Positions 17,599 through 24,080 of a stretch of DNA of 64,000 bases are shown piece after piece. Numbering within the stretch: position 1 is the stretch's first letter; the number at the start of each line of letters is the position of its first letter. Origin of the DNA: Pseudarthrobacter enclensis (GTDB taxonomy: Bacteria; Actinomycetota; Actinomycetes; Actinomycetales; Micrococcaceae). Location: positions 1 to 64,000 of the forward strand of contig NZ_JAUSRE010000023.1 in NCBI RefSeq assembly GCF_030811655.1, given 5' to 3'. Under the pieces are notes generated by a model. The model did not search any database, had not been told where the DNA came from, and saw nothing but the letters and a program-made list of their open reading frames with translations. The position numbers were made by a program, and so were the translations under genes.

Positions 17599-17629
17599 TT
17601 GACATTGCCCCACGGGGAACCGTTGAGAC
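17599..17629 (+). promoter_or_regulatory. MerR-type promoter
   Basis: TTGACA at 17599-17604, a 19-base spacer containing the dyad GCCCC-AC-GGGG, then a weak -10 TGAGAC at 17624. The overlong spacer filled by a dyad is the mark of promoters that need a MerR-family activator. It is very like the site at 30941, which precedes a paralogue of the next gene. Confidence 0.6.
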
Positions 17630-17724
17630 TGGAGGGGTAGCCGCTCCGGTGGCTCGTTACCTTCGGCTGGCCGGATGACGACCGGACCGCGACCATGTCG
17701 GGCGCCCCTTGTTAGGAGATCTTC

Positions 17725-18042
17725 ATGTCTGTACGTCGTTTGAACCAAAGGCAGCGTCCGAGCGGTAGCGTGCTCGCCACGGGTGCGGTGTTCCTGGCTG
17801 TCATCTGTTGTGCCGGTCCGGCGCTGCTCGCCGGGGGTATTCTCGTGGTGGCCGGGGGTGCGCTGGGCAGTCCCGTTGTTCTGGCACTTGCCGCGGCAGT
17901 ACTGGCCGGCGCGGTTGTTTATGCGCTGCGGCGCCGCAGCCGGGCCCGAAACCTAGTACAGGGTAATACCGGGGCCGCGGGCGGGAGCCGGCCCATCGAG
18001 GATGAGCGGCGAGGCGCCCCCTCGACGCCAGATCTCAGATGA
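17725..18042 (+). CDS. Small MerT/MerF-like membrane protein with Cys-Cys motif
   Basis: A 105-residue protein with two membrane helices. The first holds a vicinal Cys pair, Cys28-Cys29, in AVICCAGPALLAGG. This arrangement is like the Hg(II)-binding Cys pair in the first helix of MerT and MerF. The tail is basic and ends STPDLR. A paralogue with the same first helix lies at 31435. A MerR-type promoter upstream fits a metal-uptake role, most likely mercury, but the family assignment is an inference from motif and context. Confidence 0.6.
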   Translation: MSVRRLNQRQRPSGSVLATGAVFLAVICCAGPALLAGGILVVAGGALGSPVVLALAAAVLAGAVVYALRRRSRARNLVQGNTGAAGGSRPIEDERRGAPSTPDLR

Positions 18043-18084
18043 TCCGGGCTGTTCCCACCGGACCGCACCTCGCTCCTATGAGCA

Positions 18085-18093
18085 TGTTAACGC
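18085..18093. repeat. Target-site duplication, left copy
   Basis: TGTTAACGC immediately left of the IS256-type element; identical to the copy at 19520-19528. Confidence 0.9.
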
Positions 18094-19519
18094 GGTCACG
18101 TCCCGCTGGGTGGTGGAGTTTCTCGACACCGTGCGGGTCAGTTGGTTTTGATTATGCCGCAGCGAGTTCGGGAATTGGAACCACCTCCTCGACCTGCTTG
18201 GCTGCCGGTGTGCCGGATTCGTTCAGTTCTTGCATGGATGCTTCGGAGAGGTAACGGCGGTCCCCGGCTTCCCACTCGTCGTGCTGCTCGACGAGGACCG
18301 CACCGGCCAGGCGCAGCAGTGCTGCCGGGTTGGGGAAGACCCCGACAACGTCGGTGCGTCGTTTGATCTCCTTGTTCACTCGCTCCATCGGGTTCGTGGA
18401 CCAGACCTGACGCCAATGCTTCGTCGGGAACCCAGCGAACGCGAGAACGTCTTCACGGGCATCGTCGAGCATCGCGGCGACCTTCGGGTGGGACTTCCCC
18501 AGCATGCGGGCGACCTCGTCGAACTGAGTATTCACATGCCCGGCATCGGGCTGGGCGAACACCGTGCGGATGATCGAGGCCACCATCTCCTGGGCGCCCT
18601 TGGGCACGGTCGAGAGCACGTTGCGCATGAAGTGCAGGCAGCGCTGCCAGGACGCGCGCTGAAAGACAGTATTGATAGCCTTCTTCAGCCCGCTGTGGGC
18701 GTCTGAGATGACGAGCTTGACCCCACCCAGACCCCGGGTCTTGAGCGAGCGAAGAAAGTCCGTCCAGAACGCCTCGTTCTCGCTGTCGCCAACGTCGAAA
18801 CCGAGCACCTCCCGACGTCCGTCCGCGGCGACACCGAACGCGACGACGCTCGCCTGGGACACGACCCGGTGATTCACGCGCGCCTTGCAATACGTCGCGT
18901 CGAGAAACACGTATGGGTAGCCCAACGCGGATAAATCCCGGTCACGGAACGCCCCGACCTCCGCGTCGAGGTCGGCGCAGATCCGCGACACCTCGGACTT
19001 GGAGATCCCCGAATCAGCCCCGAGAGCCTTGACCAGATCATCGACTTTCCGGGTCGAGACACCGTGCAGGTAGGCCTCCATCACGACAGCGAACAGGGCC
19101 TGATCCACGCGGCGGCGCCGTTCGAGCGAGGAGGGGAAGAATGAGCCCTACCGCAGCTTCGGGATCTTCAATTCCAGGTCCCCGGCCGTCGTGGCCAGGG
19201 TCCTGGGGCGCGTCCCGTTACGGTGCGTCGCGCGCTCATCGGTGCGTTCGAACGGGCCGGCGCCGATAAACGCGGTCGCTTCCGCGTCGATGAGCTCCTG
19301 GTAGAGCTTCTCCGTGGCCGTGCGGACCCGTTCAGTGACATCGGTGAGTTTCAGTTGGCCAAGCAGGTCCACCAGGGCAGACTGGTCAAGAGCCATCGTG
19401 TGTTTGTGTCCTCTCGTGAGATTCCTAGACAGTTCTCACTGACCATCGCACGATGGCTCTTCACGTCAACGAAGCGACGCTCAGAACCCGAGATTTACAC
19501 CACTCCACGGGACGTGACC
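18094..19519 (-). mobile_element. IS256-family insertion sequence, complete ends
   Basis: A 1426-bp element bounded by inverted repeats: GGTCACGTCCCG at 18094-18105 and its complement at 19508-19519, with partial similarity for a further 15-20 bases. A perfect 9-bp direct repeat, TGTTAACGC, flanks it. This matches the 8-9-bp duplications made by the IS256 family. The transposase gene inside runs on the minus strand and carries a stop codon. The ends and duplication are intact, so the insertion is fairly recent and could be mobilised in trans. Confidence 0.92.
18152..19396 (-). pseudogene. IS256-family transposase with an in-frame nonsense codon
   Basis: An Mutator-type DDE transposase of about 414 codons. 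The N-terminal 82 residues (19396-19151) end at a TAG (19150-19148) after the stretch LELKIPKLR. The same frame then continues with GSFFPSSLERRR and the catalytic domain (YVFLDATYCKAR, VISDAHSGLKKA, the C-terminal STNPMERVNKEIKRR). Functional relatives have Lys (AAG) where this copy has TAG, so one base change explains the break. The downstream part could start at GTG 19108 but would lack the N-terminal domain. Confidence 0.9.
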
Positions 19520-19528
19520 TGTTAACGC
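19520..19528. repeat. Target-site duplication, right copy
   Basis: TGTTAACGC immediately right of the IS256-type element. Confidence 0.9.
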
Positions 19529-19791
19529 CCGCGTCATCGCTACCACCGAGGATGCTCCCGGGCGCGTCCCCGTCTTCTGTTACCTGGTGCCAGGGCGGGT
19601 ATCGCCGCGCTGCTGCTGGGCGGTTCGGGCAGACGGACCAGGTCTTCCACTGGGCCCCGGGAGGTGAAGGAGTAGATGACATTCGGCTTCCCCCGTGGAG
19701 GCAGCTACAGCGATAAACGATCCAGGCTTTGATACTCACCGTCCTCCTGGTCCACCGGAGTTACAGACGTGGCCTCGCGCCTGAAGGTGAC
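19529..19791. other. Intergenic, flank of the IS256 target
   Basis: If the element and one repeat copy are removed, a frame reads across the join (SYEHV before, NARVIATTEDAPGRVP after), which hints that a gene fragment was the target. The frame soon stops. No intact gene is seen. Confidence 0.35.
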
Positions 19792-19907
19792 CAGCCCAAC
19801 GCGTGCTCGTGGTGGACAAACATCCAAGCCGTTCGGAAGGCCTTTCTTCCAGCGTTCTTCCGGTCGTCGACCTCGACGTGTTTGTCCCACCCTGAAGGGT
19901 TGGGCTG
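19792..19907. repeat. Large imperfect inverted repeat downstream of merB
   Basis: Arms of about 30 bp at 19792-19822 and 19879-19907 start with CAGCCCAAC and end with GGACAAACA when read inward, with mismatches between. The 116-bp unit ends one base before the merB stop codon. It could be a long terminator stem, a miniature inverted-repeat element, or two ends of a lost insertion sequence. Confidence 0.55.
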
Positions 19908-19908
19908 T

Positions 19909-20574
19909 TTAGCAGGCGCACCGGTGTGTGGCGTTGCCGGGGGCGCCGGGTTCTTCGGGCAGGGTTTCGTCAAGCAGGGATGCGGCCATGGCAGCCCCGA
20001 TCTTGGCTGCGGCAGCGACGGGGAGGATCGAACCGTCCGGGTGGGCGTCCAGCCAGGGCTGTGCTGCCTGGGCCGAAGCGAAGAAGTGGACCTGGTTACA
20101 GAAGGCCGATCGTACCCGGCTCATGTCCTCAGGGTTGACAAGCGAGACCACGGCTGTGCCCGGCTCCACAGCGGTCACACCCGGTGCACCGGTACTGAGC
20201 CGTACCGGCTCGCCCGTGGCGTGGCAGACCGATTCAACCCGTGCGGTGGTACCGAGTAGTGCCGGGAAGATGAGGGTGTCCAGGGCGCACCAGGTGTAAA
20301 GCTGCTTCCCGGTCATTTCCAGGCGGTGCGGGGTGGGCCGCAGTGTCAGGCCCAGCCCGACGATGCGTCCGGTCCCGTCATATTCGGTGTCCGGGACTGC
20401 GAGCAGCGCGGCGCTGACTTCCCGCACAGTGCGCCCGCTAACGGCGGCGAGATCCCTGATGCCCACGGGCTCGCCCTGGGCCAGCAGGTGCAACAGGGGC
20501 AGCCAGAGCGCCGGTTCGATGCCGGTATCCGGGGAGGTCATGCGCCCGGTGAAGTGGCTGAAGTCAGTGGTCAT
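19909..20574 (-). CDS. merB: Organomercurial lyase (MerB)
   Basis: A 221-residue alkylmercury lyase that cleaves the carbon-mercury bond of organomercurials and releases Hg(II) for MerA. With the start at ATG 20574 the catalytic residues fall exactly on Cys96, Asp99 (in YTWCALD) and Cys159 (in RSAFCNQ), the same numbers as in the plasmid R831b enzyme. This supports the start, which also has GAAAGG seven bases upstream; a TTG at 20592 would add six residues. It lies 54 bp after merA on the same strand. The protein ends in a Cys-rich HRCAC tail. Confidence 0.96.
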   Translation of the reverse strand: MTTDFSHFTGRMTSPDTGIEPALWLPLLHLLAQGEPVGIRDLAAVSGRTVREVSAALLAVPDTEYDGTGRIVGLGLTLRPTPHRLEMTGKQLYTWCALDTLIFPALLGTTARVESVCHATGEPVRLSTGAPGVTAVEPGTAVVSLVNPEDMSRVRSAFCNQVHFFASAQAAQPWLDAHPDGSILPVAAAAKIGAAMAASLLDETLPEEPGAPGNATHRCAC

Positions 20575-20628
20575 TGGGGGCCTTTCGTCCAATGCGGATA
20601 GGGTCAGGGGGAGTGCTGGCCCAAGGGG

Positions 20629-22074
20629 TCAGGAGGCGCAGCAGGAGAGTTTGGAGACGTCGGTTTTGTAGGATTGGGCGGCGATTTTGATGCCTTCGGC
20701 CATGGTCAGGTACGGGGACCAGAGGTTCGCGACCTGGTCCACGGTCATGCCGGCTTCGAGGATGTAGACTCCGGCTGCGGCCAGGTCCCCGGCTTCCTTG
20801 CCCACGGCGGTGATTCCCACGATCCGTCCCGTATCGGCGTCTGCAACGATCTTGATGAAGCCGCGGGTGTCGCGGTTCACCAGTGCCCGGGGGACGTATT
20901 CAAGGGGCAGGACCCGGCATTCGCACCGGATCCCGGCGGCGTTGGCTTCCTTGTCGGTCATGCCGACCGCAGCCAGGGCCGGGCTGGTGAAGGTGACCCG
21001 GGGCAGGTGGCGGTAGTCGACCTCGCGGCCGGCCTGGTTGAAGGCGTTCTCCACCGCCAGGGAACCGTGGGAGGCGGCAACGTAGACAAACTCGCTGTGA
21101 CCCGTGACGTCGCCGGCGGCCCAGATCCGGGGGTTGGTGCTGGCCAAGGTGTTCTGCACCAGGATTTCGCCCCGGTCACCGGTCTTGACCCCGACGGTGT
21201 CCAGGTTCAAACCATCGGTGACGGGCCGGCGTCCGGTGGCGACGAGCAGCCGGGCGGCGCGGAATTCCTCCTGGCCGCCCGATACTGTGGCGGTCGCGAG
21301 GACCTCTCCGGTATCCGGGTCGCTCCGCACGGCGGTGACCATCGCCCGGCGGACGACGCGGATGCCCTCGTCCGCGAACACACCCATTAGTGCCCGGGAT
21401 GCTTCGGGTTCTTCCGCCGAGTCCAGGCGGGAACGGACCAGCATGGTCACCCTGGAGCCAAGGCGGGCGAAAAGTTGCGCCTGTTCCAGCGCCACATAGC
21501 CCCCGCCGAACACCAGCAGGGATTCGGGGACCTCTTCCAGTTCCATCGCCGTTGTCGACGTCAGGTACTCCACATCCTGAAGACCCTCAACCGGGGGCGC
21601 CCAGGGGGCCGAACCGGTAGCGACCAGGTAGTGGGCGGCGGTAACGGATTCACGGGCGCCGTCCTGTCCGGTGATTTCCAGGGCGGGTTCCTCAGGGGTT
21701 CCGGCGAACACCGCGTTACCCTGGCGCAGCTCCCACCCGTAGTCCGCGATCAGGTCAACGTACTTATCCGTGCGCATCCCCTCCACCAACGACCGCTTAC
21801 TGGCGAGAAGGGCGGCCATGTCCACCGGCGCGGCCGAGGTGCTGATGCCGGGGAACCGGCCGGAGGCATCTGCTGCAATATGTCTGGCGTCCGCGGCAGC
21901 CAACAGGGCCTTGGAGGGCACGCAGCCGGTGTTCACGCACGTCCCCCCGACTGTGGACCGTTCCACCATCAGGACCCGCTTACCCAGGCTGGTTGCCCGG
22001 ATCGCGGCGGCGAACGCCCCACCGCCGGAGCCGATCACTGCCAGATCATAATCAAACGCTGTTGCTTCAGTCAT
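20629..22074 (-). CDS. merA: Mercuric reductase (MerA), core form
   Basis: A 481-residue flavoprotein disulfide reductase that reduces Hg(II) to volatile Hg(0) with NADPH. The active-site pair is Cys46/Cys51 in GGTCVNTGCVPSK, and the C-terminal vicinal pair Cys478-Cys479 (SCCAS) that hands Hg(II) to the active site is present. The N-terminal MerP-like NmerA domain is absent, as in many actinobacterial enzymes. ATG 22074 has GGAAGG upstream. A MerR-type dyad lies 72 bp before the start; merB follows in the same operon. A second copy is at 49722-51167. Confidence 0.97.
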   Translation of the reverse strand: MTEATAFDYDLAVIGSGGGAFAAAIRATSLGKRVLMVERSTVGGTCVNTGCVPSKALLAAADARHIAADASGRFPGISTSAAPVDMAALLASKRSLVEGMRTDKYVDLIADYGWELRQGNAVFAGTPEEPALEITGQDGARESVTAAHYLVATGSAPWAPPVEGLQDVEYLTSTTAMELEEVPESLLVFGGGYVALEQAQLFARLGSRVTMLVRSRLDSAEEPEASRALMGVFADEGIRVVRRAMVTAVRSDPDTGEVLATATVSGGQEEFRAARLLVATGRRPVTDGLNLDTVGVKTGDRGEILVQNTLASTNPRIWAAGDVTGHSEFVYVAASHGSLAVENAFNQAGREVDYRHLPRVTFTSPALAAVGMTDKEANAAGIRCECRVLPLEYVPRALVNRDTRGFIKIVADADTGRIVGITAVGKEAGDLAAAGVYILEAGMTVDQVANLWSPYLTMAEGIKIAAQSYKTDVSKLSCCAS

Positions 22075-22145
22075 GAGACCTTCCAGAAAATGGGTGCGAA
22101 GAGCTCTTTGGTCCCCGCGTCGCCAATGGCTAATGTTCATGCCCA

Positions 22146-22176
22146 GTCTGCACATTGACCTGCAGGGCAAGGTCAA
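22146..22176 (-). promoter_or_regulatory. MerR-type promoter of merA-merB
   Basis: On the minus strand, TTGACC (22176-22171) is followed by 19 bases and a weak GCAGAC. The dyad TTGACCT / AGGTCAA (22155-22176) has an 8-base centre and lacks a few bases of the arm seen in the sites at 22671 and 33728. Confidence 0.65.
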
Positions 22177-22211
22177 GAGGGCCGGTCGGCCGGAAACTTT
22201 CCGGACTGGGG

Positions 22212-22535
22212 TCAGCGGCCGCGGATGCCGGCCTGGTCAAAGCCGAGGTCACGGACCGCGTCCACGGCATCGGAAAGCCGGTCAGCACGGTCCGGCTCGT
22301 ACCGGACCGGGACGGTTTCAGCTTCGGCATCGATCTTCTCGACCGTAACCCCGGGCCAGCTCTCAAGCTCGTCCCTGACAGCGTCATCGGCGGCGAGCGA
22401 GCAGCAGCCCCCGCCGATGGGTGCGGCGTTGCGGAGGCCGGGCAGGTCAATGAGGGCCGTCACCGGAACGGCGGGCGGTGTTGCCGGTGCGGGAACACCG
22501 CCGGAAAGGGTGGCTGGTGTGGTCTGGGTGGTCAA
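22212..22535 (-). CDS. Small Cys-Cys protein with HMA-like fold
   Basis: A 107-residue protein. After a Pro/Ala-rich leader, GGGCCSL places vicinal Cys44-Cys45 at the start of a roughly 60-residue stretch (DELESWPGVTVEKIDAE, then VRYEPDRADRLSDAVDAVRDLGF) whose spacing resembles a heavy-metal-associated beta-alpha-beta domain with CC in place of CxxC. The start is taken as TTG 22535 because a perfect GGAGGT lies four bases upstream; the frame is open to 22580. Placed between merR and merA, it is probably a mercury-binding carrier, but I know no name for it. Confidence 0.65.
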   Translation of the reverse strand: MTTQTTPATLSGGVPAPATPPAVPVTALIDLPGLRNAAPIGGGCCSLAADDAVRDELESWPGVTVEKIDAEAETVPVRYEPDRADRLSDAVDAVRDLGFDQAGIRGR

Positions 22536-22670
22536 CGGTACCTCCGGTAGGGGTCGGTCTGGAAGGATCGGTTTCGGCAAAACGGGCCGCCGCGAACGCC
22601 GAGGGCGTGGGGCCTGCCTGGCAGTTCCGAAGCGGGACTTGGGATACTGAAGCTCTGCTGTATCCCCATT

Positions 22671-22700
22671 CTTGACCTTCCCCTATGCTGGAATGTCAAG
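22671..22700. promoter_or_regulatory. MerR-type operator between merR and the CC protein
   Basis: Inverted repeat CTTGACCTTCC / GGAATGTCAAG, 11-bp arms with one mismatch and an 8-base centre. Each arm carries a TTGAC -35 element, one on each strand, so it can serve divergent transcription of merR (plus) and the CC protein (minus). Confidence 0.7.
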
Positions 22701-22745
22701 CGGGGTTTATCGGACCCCCGGCTTTCCCCTTCACGGCAGGAGCAG

Positions 22746-23138
22746 ATGATGCGGATTGGTGAGGCGGCAGCAGCTGCCGGAACGAGCACTAAAACCCTGC
22801 GGTTCTATGAGGACCGCGGTCTGCTGCCGCCCGCGGAACGCACCGGAAACGGATACCGCGAGTACGGTAACGACGCGATCACGCGGCTGGAGTTTATCCG
22901 CAGGGGCCGCGCTGCGGGCCTGACCCTGGCCCAGATCGGTGAGATCCTCACCCTCCGCGACCGCGGCAGCGCCCCCTGCACCCACGTCAGGGACCTGCTT
23001 GCCGGGCAACTCGCTGACCTGGACGCCCAGATCGCAGAACTGGCCGCCTTGCGGGATGCCGTCGCCGGATTCCATCACACCGCCTCCGCCGGCGACCCGG
23101 CGGACTGCGATCCCAACCGGATCTGCAGTTACCTCTAA
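22746..23138 (+). CDS. merR: Mercury-responsive regulator (MerR)
   Basis: A 130-residue MerR-family activator/repressor. An N-terminal winged helix-turn-helix (MRIGEAAAAAGTSTKTLRFYEDRG) is followed by a dimer coiled coil. Three Cys are present, Cys78, Cys121 and Cys127, matching the three Hg(II) ligands of classical MerR (82, 117, 126). This makes it the likely Hg(II) sensor of the island. It is divergent from the CC protein and merA-merB, with a dyad operator 45 bp upstream. Confidence 0.92.
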   Translation: MMRIGEAAAAAGTSTKTLRFYEDRGLLPPAERTGNGYREYGNDAITRLEFIRRGRAAGLTLAQIGEILTLRDRGSAPCTHVRDLLAGQLADLDAQIAELAALRDAVAGFHHTASAGDPADCDPNRICSYL

Positions 23139-23243
23139 CTTCCGCTGAAGGGACCGCGGGTGAGGTTCATCTCGGTTGTGTCCCTTGCGTCTTGGGAATA
23201 CCCCTGTGCCGTCGGGTGAGACCCAGGACGGGGGAAGAGCTGT

Positions 23244-23642
23244 TCACCCGGTGTTTTCGATGATGTGGCAGACGACCGCTTCCTGGCCTCTCGCGCGGGT
23301 ATCGCGTGCAGTTTTGCGTGCGCGGTCCAGGGTCCGGCGCAGGCGCTTGAGGTCAGTCATGGTGCGGTCGAGCCGTTCGATGTGCGCATCGAGCAAGGCG
23401 GTGACTTTCCCGCACGTGACTGCGCCGTGACGCTGGAGGTCCAGCACGTCCCCGATTTCCTCGAGGCTGAGGTCCAGTGCTTTTGCCTGCCGGATGAACC
23501 GCAGAATCCGAACGTCTTCATCGGTGAAGATCCGGTATCCGGTGGAAGTTCTTCCCGCCGGTGGGAGGAGCCCTTTGGACTCCCATAAGCGCACGGCCTT
23601 GGGCGTGACCCCGGCTGCGTCGGCTGCCTGTCCAACTTTCAT
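23244..23642 (-). CDS. Second MerR-family metal regulator
   Basis: A 132-residue MerR-family protein. The helix-turn-helix is VGQAADAAGVTPKAVRLWESKG, with the coiled coil at 80-115. Candidate metal ligands are Cys77 and the C-terminal Cys125-His126, so the ligand set differs from MerR at 22746 and may suit another metal. ATG 23642 has AAAGGAG upstream. It is divergent from an HMA chaperone and a metal ATPase, across a dyad promoter at 23687, and probably controls them and the similar site at 27247. Confidence 0.85.
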   Translation of the reverse strand: MKVGQAADAAGVTPKAVRLWESKGLLPPAGRTSTGYRIFTDEDVRILRFIRQAKALDLSLEEIGDVLDLQRHGAVTCGKVTALLDAHIERLDRTMTDLKRLRRTLDRARKTARDTRARGQEAVVCHIIENTG

Positions 23643-23686
23643 CCGGACTCCTTTTGTTTTCTCTGGCGGCGGCGAACAACGCACCC

Positions 23687-23718
23687 TTGACTTTGTCCTT
23701 GGGTCAAAGTTTTAGCAT
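23687..23718 (+). promoter_or_regulatory. MerR-type promoter of the HMA-ATPase pair
   Basis: TTGACT at 23687-23692, spacer of 19-20 bases with dyad CTTTG-TCC / GG-TCAAAG, then TAGCAT at 23713-23718. Almost the same sequence occurs at 27247, and both differ from the merA-type dyads, suggesting a separate regulator. Confidence 0.75.
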
Positions 23719-23765
23719 GGCCGGAGTACGAGGACAAGCCCCGACAGGAATGAGGAGAATCAGCA

Positions 23766-24080
23766 ATGAACAACAATGTTTTTCCCGGCAACGCGGCAGG
23801 TCCGGCGCTGATCACGCTGCAGGTGGAGGGCATGTCCTGCACCGGGTGCGAGCAGCGGATCGGCAACACCCTGCGCCGGGTCGAAGGAGTACGGGAAACC
23901 ACCGCCGATCACACCACCGGGCGGGTCCGGGTCCATGTCGGGCCGGGAGTGGAAGCGGGGGTGCTGGCGGCGAAAATCACCGCCGCGGGCTACACCGTGA
24001 AGGGCAGCGAAACAGAGTCAGATGCGGGCATGAAGGCTGGACCTGATGACGAGCCGGACCGAGGGCAGCGGAATGATTAA
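23766..24080 (+). CDS. Heavy-metal-associated domain protein (MerP/CopZ-like)
   Basis: A 104-residue cytosolic protein with one HMA domain. The metal-binding motif is Cys25-Thr-Gly-Cys28 in GMSCTGC, followed by VRETTADHTTGRVRVHV and KITAAGYTV, typical of the fold. The last 30 residues are acidic and overlap the next gene. There is no export signal, so it is more like CopZ than periplasmic MerP. AGGAG lies about 10 bases before the start. It probably delivers metal to the ATPase that follows. Confidence 0.85.
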   Translation: MNNNVFPGNAAGPALITLQVEGMSCTGCEQRIGNTLRRVEGVRETTADHTTGRVRVHVGPGVEAGVLAAKITAAGYTVKGSETESDAGMKAGPDDEPDRGQRND

